The notes beneath the pieces are model-generated. The model was not told the origin of the DNA. It saw only the letters and a program-made list of their open reading frames with translations, and did no database searches. From positions 1,740,501 through 1,804,500 of the forward strand of contig OX485807.1 of the NCBI GenBank assembly GCA_950295325.1: a stretch of DNA of 64,000 nt. Direction: 5' to 3'. Both the position numbers and the translations under genes were made by a program. Of the stretch, positions 49,992 through 61,439 are shown piece by piece (within the stretch, counting starts at the first letter, position 1; every line of letters starts with the position of its first letter). Origin of the DNA: Polytrichum commune. Its lineage: Eukaryota; Streptophyta; Polytrichopsida; Polytrichales; Polytrichaceae.

Positions 49992-52900
49992 TAACTTGAA
50001 CTTGATCAAGGTTGGCCCTATTTCTAACAATTTCTTCCAAATCATCTTCCGGAACAATGGTGGCGTCCAATTCCCCTTCCAGCCGACGTGCTCTTGCCCT
50101 AGTTGGCACCACAATTACCCACTCCCTGCTACTTGGGTCGTCCACAAAATACACTTGTTCGCAATCTGCAGGGGATGTAACTGTATCTGCTTGTGGACCA
50201 TCCCGTGGCATCCATCTATCTTTCCTATGCCGGACAAAACCGCACTCGTCCATAACCTGCGTTGCAAGTCTTATGGGTTTCTTGTTTGTTGCATACCATT
50301 TTGCAACAAATACAATGCGATTGTATTCCTCCCTATCATAGTCTATCTCCAAAATCTTCTCAATGTACCCAAAATAGTCCAATTGATCCACTATGGGAGA
50401 CTTGTCTTTCGGACCACTCACAAAATCACCCCAGTATGTCCCTCCGATACCTGAGTCAAAAGTTGCCTCTGCACTCTTGTCTGCCTCCAATGTCCTGTAA
50501 TGAGTACCCTTGTACCATAATGCCCTAAAGGATTTGGCATATTCATTTGGGCCTCTCGCTAGTTCCTCCACAAACTCAGTCACATCTAAGTGTCCCAATC
50601 CACCTTCTTTGGCCACCTTTATTGCACTAGGTAACCAATCATAATATGATGGTAGTGGTAATAGCTCATTGGGGACACCTTGTAAGTTCTCTCTAGGCCC
50701 TCCCCATTTTTCGGTCATCCATTTTATCCTCCTTTCTTTTCTAATATCATTTTCTATGTTGTAGTGGACCTCCCATACCCTCATTTCCTCTGTGTTTTTC
50801 AAAATGTAGGTTTGAACCTCATTATACAAATCCTTGTCCATTTTTATAATTGTATGACTATGAGCTAACACTTGGTCTGCCTCTTTGGTAGTTTGGGGGA
50901 TTTTCCATACAATAGAACCTTTTGGATCTAGAGCTGACAAATACTCTGAGCAAAAATATATTGTTTCCTTTAAATGATATCCTGCCGCCATGCTTCCCTC
51001 TGGATAATTTTTTTGTCTTACAAAATCTTTTAATTCCTTCATGTATCTCTCTATAAAATACATCCATCTGGCCTGAACTGGCCCACACAATTCCACCTCA
51101 TCTACGAGATGAATTATTAAATGAACTTGCATGTCAAATATGGTTGGTGGGAAATGCATTTCCAAAAGGCACATAACTTCCGCTGCTTCCCTCTTCATAT
51201 TTGGTATTTCATCCACTTTTATTTCAGGCAGACAAATCCACCTAAACAACCCACTAAGCCTGTATATTGTTTGTTTCAGCCCAGGGTGCTTCTTGAATGT
51301 ACCTTTGATGCCAATGGGTAAAAAATGGTGCAAAATATGATGATAATCATGGGTTTTCAAGCCCATTATACGCTCATCCTTGAATTTTTTTCTCAAACTT
51401 GCTCCATAGCTTGATGGTGTCCTAACCCCCCTTATGACTTCTCTGAAGCTTTTGTACTCTTCTTTGCTCCAAACCCAAGGTGCATCAGCCCATTTGAATT
51501 TTACTTTTTGTTTTGCATCCAATCCATCTTCTTGGGGATGTAAACTCGGCATCCTCCCTTCGGCCTTTAACTCCAAGCGAACTTCCAGTCTATCCTCCTT
51601 TGTTCCTTGAGCGTTTGTCAATGTCCTCAATAAAGAATCCGTTACATTCTTTTCGATGTGCATTACATCCAAAAGGTGACGAATTTTTAAATCCTGACCT
51701 CAACAGTTGTCCATACAAGATTATGTTTTAGTAACTTGGGCATAAAGTAGCCATATTTGTCTACATAGAATTTGGTAATGGAGTAATTACTATACAATTT
51801 GTATTTTGCTTTCCTATATAATGGAATATACTTAGAGTTTACAAAGATTTTTTATATATCACATACAGATAACCGCATGATAATCAAAAAATTAAGTCAT
51901 GGCCTCCGAGGTTGACATTTATAGTGCTCTGCTAGCCCATTGATCGGTTGTGCAATGGGAAAGTAGATGCTACTTGACATAGCTCAATGAACATAAAAAC
52001 ATTTACTTGGAAAAAAAATATTAATTCACTCATATACATTTGATTAAAAGTATGTTTCTCTATGTAGGTTGGGAGTGGGGATTTTTGTATACCTTCCAAT
52101 ATGGTAGAAGATAAAAAGCTGACAAACGGCTCATTCCAGCTGATTTGATAGGTAGTCCCTCTTTCTGAACTTTTTGCCATTGTTGCACCCAAAATTCTCC
52201 GTCGGGCCTTTGGGGTGGTGCACGCAATTCATACTCACCATTGAATAGTTTCCTTTTCCTTGTTCTCCAAGGATGATCCATGTCTAGAAACCTTCGATAC
52301 CCAGTGTATATTGTCTTGTTCAGGAAAGGACTTGTTCGAAAATCAAGCTCAGGTCCACAATTGGGACATGCTGCATGTCCTTTTGTTTGTAGGCCCGAAC
52401 AAACTGTTAGACCTACACATGAGTATATAAACATAAAATTCATTACTCCAACTCATCATTGTTATTCAATAATATTTAATTTGAAAATATTTAATATAAG
52501 AATAGATTGACGGCACAAAATAATTCTTGCATATACAATGTAAGTGCATCACCAACAAAAACCTATATCTATATATCTATATATCTATATATACACACAA
52601 TTATGCGATACTATGTGTGAACAAACTTTTAGACCTACACATGAGTATATAAAAAGAAAATTTATTAACCCAACTCATCATCATTGTTATTCAATAGTTT
52701 TTAATGTGAAAAATATTTCAGATACTTGAATAGATTGACTGCACAAGAACATTATTTTATATACAATGGAAGTGCAACCCTAAACTTATATATATGTACC
52801 TGGTCCATCATGCATTGTCCACAATAGAATCGCGCGCATATTGAAATATTTTTGCTCATCTTCTTTTGCTGCCGCATCAAACACGTCCACTCCCTCAATC

Positions 52901-54196
52901 CATAACAATCGCAACTCATCAATAAGGGGTTGAAGGTAGACATCCATGTTCGCCACTTGGGATGGACCTGAATATTGGAGTTTATGGCTTTTAATATTTT
53001 TTTTGTAGTTGGTGCAAGCACAATTAATTTTGGTAATATGCCAATGCACCCTATACCAACCAAAAAAGAAAAAAAGAAAAAAAGAAGGTATTCTCACCTG
53101 GAACTAACGCACACAAAATGATGTGCCCTTTCCGAATAGCCAAGTAAGGTGGGATGTTGTAATTCACAACGCATATAGGCCACGTAGAGTGTTGAGTATT
53201 CTTCATTGAAAAAGGATTTACACCATCGAGAAACAACCCTAACCTCACATGTCTATGGCCATCTTTCCCCCTTAAAATAGGGAATCTCTCCTCAGTCCAT
53301 TTCCAAGCATTTGAATCACACGGCCCTCGCATATATCCTTCAGAGCTACGATGATTTGCATGCCACCTCATCAAAGCAGCCAATTTTGGATGTCGATAAT
53401 GTGCCTTTAATCTTGGAATGAGAGGGAAATAGTGCATTTTCTACAAGAACATTGAAACGAACATTTAATAAAACTAAAATAAAATATTCAATAAACATAT
53501 AGAAATGCGCAACATAATACATAGGAATTCCTTATGGCAATGACAAATATCTTGTAATGTGTAAGTACATATGCAAGTGACATATGAAGAATGTTTTACC
53601 TTCACAGGAATATCGTTTCCAATTTTGTCATCTCGGTAGCGTGGTTTTTTGCAAGTGGGGCATGTATCCAATTTTTCATGGGGCCCATAATACAAAATGC
53701 AATCATCCCTGCAGGCATGTATTGTCTTCATCTCCAACCCCACAGCTTTCAAGGTTTTCACTGCCTCTTCCCTATTAGTGGGAAATTTGCCCCTTTCATT
53801 GGGGGGGATGGCAAATGCACCCATGAATCGGAAGTACGCTGAAATACCAATGTCGGAAATATTATAGCGTATTTGCATATTGAAAATGAAGATTATGGCA
53901 GCCAACACATTTATGTCCGCATTTTTCATGATAGGCGTGTTTGCCATTCGAAACATTTCCTCCCAAATACCCTTATGGTCCCCTACGGTGCCATGGAATG
54001 TCTTCTTACGAGTGTGTTCAGGGAAAAATTCGTTGATGAGTTGACTTTCCAACAACTCTGAATCGACTATGGTTTCGTGTTCGAATCCTTGAGGAGTCTG
54101 CGATCGTTCAGGTGTGGGGGTAAGTTCCGCATTGGTTGAGGGATCCGTAGAACAAGGGAAATTCCTAGTTGCTTCATGTAAATTGGTGACCTCCAT
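49981..54196 (-). CDS. TNP2: TNP2-type CACTA transposase
   Basis: My splice model has five exons: 53600-54196, 53098-53440, 52800-52967, 52093-52412 and 49981-51693. All introns are GT..AG and phases match, giving about 1,046 residues. Exon 1 has ILNFNMQ-like and YNISDIGIS tracts, IHACRDDCILYYG and a CPTCKKPRY zinc-binding pair. Exon 2 starts the Transposase_21 core (RHVRLGLFLDGVNPFSMKNT, first Asp of the catalytic set). Exon 3 has LLWTMHDGPG (second Asp). Exon 4 has GHAACPNCG. Exon 5 has DLKIRHLLDVMHIEKNVTDS, then the TNP2 C-terminal domains (DUF4218-like HLIIHLVDEVELCGPVQARW and DUF4216-like KGTHYRTLEADKSAEATFDS). Start at the first ATG of the exon is uncertain. The C-terminus ends in VMWT at a stop inside duplicated sequence, so the original end may be lost. 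Frames are open, so it may be functional. Confidence 0.85.
51663..52359 (-). repeat. 697-bp direct duplication, proximal copy
   Basis: This copy holds functional TNP2 exon 4, intron 4 and the start of exon 5. At the two ends the junction sequences share only short words (TTACATC and GGTCCACA), as expected for microhomology or slippage-mediated tandem duplication. Confidence 0.85.
52390..52745 (-). repeat. About 120-bp duplication within TNP2 intron 3
   Basis: 52397-52510 and 52617-52735 are diverged copies. Both contain TTAGACCTACACATGAGTAT, CAACTCATCATNNTTGTTATTC-like text and TAGATTGACNGCACAA. The distal copy carries the real exon 4 acceptor; the other carries a decoy acceptor. Confidence 0.6.
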
Positions 54197-54229
54197 CGTA
54201 TGAAAAACGGGTTCCTGGAACAATGCGAC

Positions 54230-55089
54230 TGCGGTAATTAGGAAATCTCATTTTCGACATACTTGAATGACAATTAAGTAAAAATAAAACAAAGTCATGT
54301 ACATATGTACAACATGATTAAAATCAACTCTAGGAAATAGAATGTAATATTGATAATGGGACCTTAATAGAACTTGCATTTATCATAGATTCAATAAGTG
54401 ACGTTTAATTACAAACTAGGTGCATTGAAGAATAGGAGTATGATTATTTTGGTGACATTATAGAATCAAATAAAAAATATTTCACTTTTGATACACATAT
54501 CTTCCATGCATCCATACTATATTGGAAGTCTACTCAAAGATGGGCCCATAGAAATAAATAAATATATCAAACCAGGAAAAGTGGTATTAGAAGTATTTAA
54601 ATAGTATAGCCTAAACCACGCACAACTATTTTGTATTGATAAATTTGGTATGGTTCTAGTGACACAATACTGGATTGTCATCATATGATTTTCATTGTTA
54701 CACAATAAAGGAGACGTCCCTCATACCCAAAATATATGCAGCAAGCAAAGTACATAATTCGATAACAAGAGATATAGGGATATTATGAAATTGCTCTAAA
54801 AATCTATTCTATAGATCATGTAAAAGAAGTAAGGATACAAAATGAACATTTAAAGAGATTGGATGCAAATGGAATTTGTAAATTACATTCAATTTACAAG
54901 ATTAATACATTTATGAGTTGTACCAAGGTAATGTCAATTGGAACATTTGCATACAACATACATGCACTAGTTAGGGAATGTTTGAACTAAATGAATTTAA
55001 GACATGGAAGGAAATTATTATATAAAATGTTCATAAGAAGACTCAAGAAATGTTGTTACTATGTGCGATGGTTTGAGAGTAATCTTTAT
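54230..55089. other. AT-rich spacer between TNP2 and the SET-like gene
   Basis: No coding sequence was recognised. If the first exon of the SET-like gene can also splice to TNP2, this stretch would be part of a long intron. Confidence 0.4.
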
Positions 55090-56535
55090 TTATTTTGCAA
55101 ACAAATAGTGAGCGAATAATTCTTCTCCAGCATGTATTGTTTTAACGGCTATAGTTAAAACAAAGTCATGTATTGTAGGATGTAAACCGGGATACCCATC
55201 ATGATTTTCCTCCCACTTGACATTGGGGTCCATGGGTTCATCAAATGTGGAATTTATGAAACCAGCAACATTCCCATAAATGTCAGGGTCCCCGTCACAA
55301 TAGGTCAACCTTTGAGGTTTCAATTTCTTGACACCAACTTCGAAGAAATTGATTTCTAACCCCCAAATTTTCATTTGCGGAATGGCCTCTGAAAGTCGAT
55401 GCCACTCAATAAATGAATAGTAAGGCCCAAAATATGGAAACAAAGGTACGTAGCCATGTTCAGGTACGATTATGTCTTCAGCTGCAAATAATCCTCTACC
55501 CATAGAAGGGTTGGTTGCTGTTTTAACAATATAGTTTCTACCCCAAAAAGTAAATTTTGAGTTGAAAGGAATTGGAATAGCTGGTTTCAAGGCGCCCCAA
55601 TATGATGGGTCAAAAAATTTCAACATACTCGAAAGGTTTTTTTCTAGACCAAGTTTAGGCCTACAATAAGTAATTGGCGGTCTTGCACATTGTCGTCGCA
55701 AGTGCGCTCTAGGACTACCTAGCGAATTTGGGATAGGCATTGCACATAAGGGTAAGGTGGTCATTTCTGGAGGACTTGGGGGCAAAATGGGATCCGGTGA
55801 TACAGATGGACATATCAAAGGGGTTGTATTTGAAGGTGGAGGGGGGGGAGGGAGGGAAGGTGGTGCGACTAAATATAAAGCATATCTACCAAACGTTTTT
55901 TTGGTCCAATCAGGTCCATGCAGTTCTCGAAGATTTACTATATCTTGTATGGAATGAGAGGGAATTATTCTTGGAATATCAAATTGAACAAGTTTGGTAA
56001 CAAGCCCCATATCAAAGGCAACTCTAGCTGCCAAATTTTTGGTTTGAGCAGCAATTCGAGGCTGCAATAGTTACAAATCATTAATTAGAAGGCAAAGTAT
56101 AATTGGTGACGTAAATGAATATATGATCAACGAAACATATCATTCAAAGGAAATTTTTTATGTGATATAGTAACATAAAATTGTAGCAAGGTATGCATTT
56201 AAACTGACCTCAGCAGTTGTAGCCACTCGATATTTTGTGATGTGCTCCTGCACCACATGAGGATACCTCCATACCGGTTGCTTTACATGCTTAGCACAAT
56301 CATTGCATGGACATTCAATTTTTTCAATTTTTTTTTTGGTCGAGGAAGGGGGGTCCGCCATGCGTGTGCCTTCATAGAATTCATGCGCATGCATGGTATC
56401 TATATCAATGGATTTCTTACCCTTCTTTCGTGAGCGTGAAGAATCATCTTCATCGTCATCGCTGAGAATGACGGGTGCTGCTTCAGGGTCATAATCCAAA
56501 GGGTCATACACTTCCTTCCATTTTTTTGGTGCCAT
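55090..56535 (-). CDS. SET-like domain protein with transposase-associated N-terminal module
   Basis: Two exons, 56209-56535 and 55090-56061, joined in phase 0 with GT..AG ends, give 432 residues. Residues 1-50 are acidic then basic (SDDDEDD, RSRKKGKK), so nuclear import is likely. Residues 48-103 resemble the transposase-associated domain of CACTA proteins, with CPCNDC at 75-80 and H93/H98. A proline-rich linker covers 175-208. Residues 290-428 look like a SET domain: GRGLFA (297-302), GNVAGFINS (372-380), PNVKW (388-392) and GEELFAHY (421-428). The usual NHxxxPN histidine is replaced (INSTFDEPMDPN), so lysine methyltransferase activity is uncertain. It lies in the same orientation as TNP2, about 0.9 kb upstream of it. 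It could be captured host coding sequence now serving the transposon, for example acting on chromatin; that role is inference. Confidence 0.65.
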
Positions 56536-56599
56536 GCTTACCGTTTGATCCTGCAATTTCATATGTTAGAATTGATAATGGACTGTCTTAGTAGAAATT

Positions 56600-57017
56600 G
56601 CAAGAAACTCAAGTGCATTAACCCCCCCCCCTCCCAAAAAAAAGAAAAAAAGAAAAAAAGAAGAAGACAAACGACATGAGGATACCAAAATTGCTATACT
56701 TACAAGTATAGGCCACAAAGAATTTGGATACTGGTCCAGATGACTGCAATGAAGGATGCAAACAAGAAGGGGGCATTTTATATGGAAAAAGACTCATGTA
56801 GCGATGGACTATTAAGATATGAATACAATGAACTGGAGTTGAGATATCCATAGTGAAGATGAAGTGGAGTTATGCATTTGTTATGTGTTGGAAAGTACGG
56901 AAGATATACTTGATGATAAGATGATTTCGAAACCAAAGCTCCCAAAAGCTTATAAATAAATAAGTAATTTCAAGGCACTATGAAGATGTGTGGAAAGTTG
57001 TTAGAAAGTACTGGAAA
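56600..57017. other. Spacer upstream of the SET-like gene
   Basis: It holds a C-run followed by a purine tract at about 56622-56665. It probably contains the divergent promoter region of the transposon genes, but I see no clear TATA element. Confidence 0.35.
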
Positions 57018-57898
57018 TATTGTATTTAGTGTCACCAATTCTATTTGTCTTGCTCAATAGTAATTGTACCCGCCCATGTAGTGTCAGCAACATTACATGT
57101 AACCCTAACATGATTTGTCAATCATGGTAAATTGTTTGGGGCATTATAGATTCACAATGTTGCAATAACTCTCAATTACTAATTGAAATTCATCCAAATT
57201 TCAATCATCTATAATAACATTTCATCACCCAATTGTTAGGATGCAAAATATAAAAAAAATTGTTTCAATAATTGGCATAGATTTCAGTCATCCGTGACAA
57301 CATTTCAGTACATAATTGTTAGGATGTAAAACAAGAAAACGGTAGAACCGTGAGGCTCTGTCCTTTGCTATGAAAGACTACAATTGTAGCTGATTACTTT
57401 GCTCATGCCAATCCATGGCTATTCACTATACCAAACCTTTCTTGGATTTTGTGCACCTTCTTCTCAAATACGGGTCAAGGATTGAAGCTACTCATTTATC
57501 ACCCAAATTTTTAAAAATAAATAATCAGGAACTGCCGAAATAACTATAGTTAACTAGATTTCTTTCAATGCGTTTTAGGGAGCACTTATATATAAACTAT
57601 AGTTAACATCCACATTCAATAAAGTGGACCAAAAATAACAATAACAAGTAACGTCCAAGTGTGAACACAAAGTGGTTAGGAAATTTGCTCTTGAAACGAA
57701 GAAGTTGATGCATAGTCTCTGTCCTATAGACAAAGCCAATATAATAATTTTTTTTTTTCAATAATTGGCAAGGATTTCATCCAAATTTCGATCATCCATG
57801 ACAATACATGTATACTTATTCATACGAAATGGCAGTAGAAAAGTTACCCCCGTGACATAAAATAACATATGACTCTAAACACAAGATTTAGTGTAGTG
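57018..57898. mobile_element. Small CACTA-ended non-autonomous element, copy 1
   Basis: The right end TTTAGTGTAGTG matches, as its complement, the left end CACTACACC... of the copy at 63036. The left side keeps ATTGTATTTAGTGTCA but has lost the outermost bases. Shared interior text includes TCTATTTGTCTTGCTCAATA and GTTAGGATGCAAAATATAA. There is no coding capacity. It sits between the divergent transposon genes. Confidence 0.55.
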
Positions 57899-58293
57899 AT
57901 AACCTAGGCCAAACTAAAACAAGAGTCCCATAATTTCAGTTAACTGCAGTGCTATGTATAGAGAGGGAGTGATACACTTGGAACCCGGGTATATTTTATT
58001 ATATTTGTGAGAATATAATAAAGTTAAGATAATGGAAGTTGAGGAGGCAAGGGGAGGAGACAAACCAGGAGGCTTTTGTGTGTAGTGACAGATTGGTTGA
58101 TAGTGACGGCAATAACGTCACTAAGCAAACTCATTTTTTGCGGCTAATCCTTTCTTGCGAGAGTTGGGGTGCGATTGTGTGGGTCAGGAAGAGCAACTTC
58201 TGGGGGTGGAGAAGAGTGTGAGTTGAGGTCGTACACTTGCAGGTTGCGCCATCCTGTTCATAAATTTTTGTACACTCAAAGAGTGGTATACCA
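57899..58293. other. 5' flank of the TNPA-like gene
   Basis: About 400 bp between the small CACTA-ended element and the accessory gene. It contains a TATATTTTATTATATTTG stretch near 57989 that could serve as a promoter. No gene was seen. Confidence 0.35.
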
Positions 58294-60326
58294 ATGGCCC
58301 ACTTGAATCCACGAAGCTGTGATGGGGAGGAAGAGTTGTGGGCAGGGGAGGCAGGTCATGCACCCGGTTCAATTGAACAACTGCGTTCGATGCAGGCGGC
58401 GGGATTGGGGTTTGTAATGCCAACATACATGGGCACTGTAGATGATAACCAGGGAGGAGGTAATGATCCACTTGTGACTGTCCAGAAGGAAAGAGATGCA
58501 AGGTTGGATGAGAGGGATAATGTGGGATTAATTGGGAGAATTGTAAGTGAGGTTGTAAATGAAGTAGGTGTTGTTCGTGCACTTGATACATGTAGGTTGG
58601 AGTCAGTAGTTAGGGAGGTGATTGCAGCAATTGCAGAGAAGTCTTTGCATGTCGTGGGCGGAGACAATGGTACTATTATTCTACCTGCAGGGAGGTTCGG
58701 TTTGAAGGCGCATGTAGACAGGGAGGCCCAAAGTGATTGGTTTGAAGGGGAGGATGAAATGTTCCGTGTAGGAAGTGAAGGGCGTAATCAAGCCCTGGCT
58801 GTGGGGGCAAGGGCCTTAGGAATGCATCACTTGGGCCGGAGTGAGAACAAGCGGTCATTGCTAGGGAAGGCAAGGTGGACACAACCTTCCGAAGAAGGAG
58901 GCAGCAGTGACCATGAAAAAGATTCAGCAGATGACGAAGTTCAAAGTCCACAACCTAAAAGACGGAGAGTCTTACACAAGAAAGTAGTGGCAGCTGCAGA
59001 AGGTGGGAGTTCCGAATTGCAGGTAAGGGATGGGGCTTTGAGGGGGGTTTCAAAGAAATCAGGCAGGGATAGTTTCATGTTAAAGAGCTGCAATGACAAC
59101 ACAAATAAAAAATCAGGGAAAAAACAAAAAGAAATAACAGTGGAGGTGAGGATCAGCAACACAGGCGAGCCCATTGGGGAGTTCTGGAAAGCAATGAGGC
59201 ATTACGCGTATTCATATGCTCCGAGGTACTTCCCATGGCACTTGAAGTGGTCCGAGCAAGATAAGAGATTAAAGAGTTCTTTTGTTAGGAAATTAGAGTC
59301 CAAATTTGGTGGCGGGTGGAATGACACAACTGTCATGAAAGCCATTTCAAAACTGATGAGGAGGAAGAGGTTGTGGGCAAGGTCTTTAATCAGAGAAGAT
59401 GGAGGGAAAGCAGAAAAACCAGTGGCTTGCACATTGGCATCGTGGGACTCTTTGATTGCTCAAGAGGCTCTCAAACACGAGGACGCAACGTTCTTGAGAG
59501 CAAAGAACGCTTTGAAAGCGAGGTTGGAAAAAAAAGCTTTCCACCACTTAGGCACACGCGGGGTGAAGGGCACCTACACGAAGTTTGTAAGCACACTTAC
59601 CATCTTATGTAATTGAATTTTTTCATGTGAGAAATTGTGGGGATTGGTTTTTGTACGGTTTTGTGCCAGTGCGTATTGTTGTGATGCCTCCCAGGGAATG
59701 CATGTAGTTTCTGATGGGCTATAAAAAGCAGCTTGGACAAAAAAGACTCGAAAGAAAGAATTTGGCTCAGGGGATCATGAAACTCGACTTTGGCTCAGGG
59801 GTTCATGTGGGTTCATTGAAAGTTAGAAGAGACTTGGTTATGTATGGTCTAGGTATTGCAGAGGGTGTTAATAACCTGGCGTAGTCTCTGTGGTGAATGA
59901 CAACTGCAGTGTACGCTCAACGTATCATGCTAATAAATGGTCCTTTGAATGTGATGTGGTGCAAGAAATACAAGCTCCCATGAATGAGCCCAAGTAGCCA
60001 GATGCGAACTTGTCTATGTGTTAATGTTTGCAGTGACTAGATAGAAGAATTTGGTAATTAAACCTTTGATTCATGTTGGATGTGCGCAGTTTGAGCGCTT
60101 CGGAAGGCACATGTTGCCTGATGAGATGGACCAGGCAAAATCTCAAGGCTGGAACGCATTATTGAAATCTCTGATGAACAAAACAAATATAGAAGGCGAC
60201 AACCTTTGTACGGGGGACAGAATTGCAGTTGCAGTTGAAGGAGGAAGTTCCAAGAGTAGTGATAGGAGCGAGCCTGCTATTGATGGTAATTCCGATAGAG
60301 CAGGGGAAAGTGAAGATTTGTGTTAG
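58294..60326 (+). CDS. TNPA-like CACTA accessory protein (putative)
   Basis: Exon 1 is 58294-59586 and exon 2 is 60090-60326, with GT..AG ends and phase 0, giving 509 residues. The N-terminal part is predicted helical (VSEVVNEVGVVRALDTCRLE). A basic tract (QPKRRRVLHKK, about residue 220) is a likely nuclear localisation signal. The conserved-looking core runs from FWKAMRHYAYSYAPRYFPWH through KLESKFGGGWND and KLMRRKRLWARSLIREDGG to SWDSLIAQEALKHEDATFLRAKNALKARLEKKAFHH. The joined exon 2 gives TKFFERFGRHMLPDEMDQAK. The pattern resembles Ptta/En/Spm (Transposase_24) accessory proteins, which are thought to bind subterminal repeats. Identity is tentative. It is transcribed away from TNP2 and the SET-like gene, toward the subterminal repeats. 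Confidence 0.5.
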
Positions 60327-60399
60327 ATGGAAGCCTATGGTAGCCTAAATTGTGTATATTTATTTTCGGATGAAGTGCACATGGTGTATAACTGAGATG

Positions 60400-60405
60400 A
60401 ATAAA
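60400..60405 (+). terminator. Polyadenylation signal of the TNPA-like gene
   Basis: AATAAA lies about 74 nt after the stop codon, the expected distance for a plant 3' end. It supports the two-exon model. Confidence 0.45.
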
Positions 60406-60964
60406 AGATCATGCATGAGCTAGCTCATGAACACAGTCGCCTCATGCACTATGAATTTTTGACATCATGAAATCTAAGTGGATGAATGACATGAGAAGTT
60501 ATTTTCCTACTATTTGTTTTTTTTTTCTTGAGACAGAAGGCCTACATGCCAACGCCATGTTATCCGTCAGGTAGAGAGAAGATTTCACAGCCTAAACCCT
60601 GAACCGCCAACCTCTTCCTTGAGATTTGGGTACCTCTCCACGTTCATCCGGTAGTTTAGGGTCATCTCGGACCATTTTTTTCTACCATTTGCCAAACCCT
60701 AAATCCATCCACAGAAGATTTTGTTTCACCTGTAATAACCCACCAGCTGGCATAGTGTGGATGGTACTCGAGATCCCTAAAGTACAAAGAAAAGTTTAAA
60801 ACCGGCGACCGAAGTAAATTCTCAAAATTACAGTTCGTCGCAAATAAATCATGTTGCGCAATTTACTGTGGCACGTTCCTTAGGTACGTCAGTTAGTAGT
60901 ATTTGTCAGATCTCACACCCAATTGTAAGGCGGGATACTCGGGTTTACTATGAAAAGGGATATC

Positions 60965-61131
60965 CACAGTAGTGACGGGTTAGATGTCACAAAAACCCTG
61001 AAATAGTGACATCACCATAGTGACGCTTGTAGTGACACCTAGTTGTTACTTATAATTGGCAATGCTTTGGTAAAATGTAGTGTAAGCAGCGACATCTTTC
61101 ATGTCACTACGATACAAAGACTCCACTAGTG
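60965..61131 (+). repeat. CACTA subterminal repeats and right end
   Basis: The segment has at least four TAGTGAC(G/A) words plus GTCAC complements on both strands, ending in TCACTACGATAC and CCACTAGTG. Clustered AGTGAC words next to a TAGTG end are typical of plant CACTA termini, where accessory proteins bind. Confidence 0.55.
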
Positions 61132-61439
61132 CACCTTGTTACAAAGCTTAGAGAGCAATGTCTCTACTATCTTGTTCCAAAGTGACGTCCTCATCATCAT
61201 GAAGAGTGACATTGATACCACTCTTCTCCATCCGATCAAGAGCAAATTGTTGACCGTCAAAATGTCTCATATTGGAGACACCCACATGGGAAATGTTCTC
61301 CATTTTACTCTCGTGAGAATATTTACTCATCATGATCTTTCAAATGGATTTTGTTGTTCTAACATCCATGTGTGTTGACATCAAAGGAATCAACCATGTA
61401 GGATCTGGATAAAATTGCGCACTTCTGCACATTTGAAAC

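Larger units (their letters stand above)
49295..61131. mobile_element. CACTA (En/Spm) transposon region
   Basis: The region holds a TNP2-type transposase gene and a SET-like gene on minus, and a TNPA-like gene on plus. The plus side ends in subterminal DNA rich in AGTGAC/GTCAC motifs (60965-61110), with CACTAGTG at 61124-61131, the kind of end CACTA elements have (CACTA...TAGTG). I could not find a convincing matching left end or target duplication. The left limit given is simply where the TNP2 duplication starts, so the true extent is uncertain. Confidence 0.55.
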
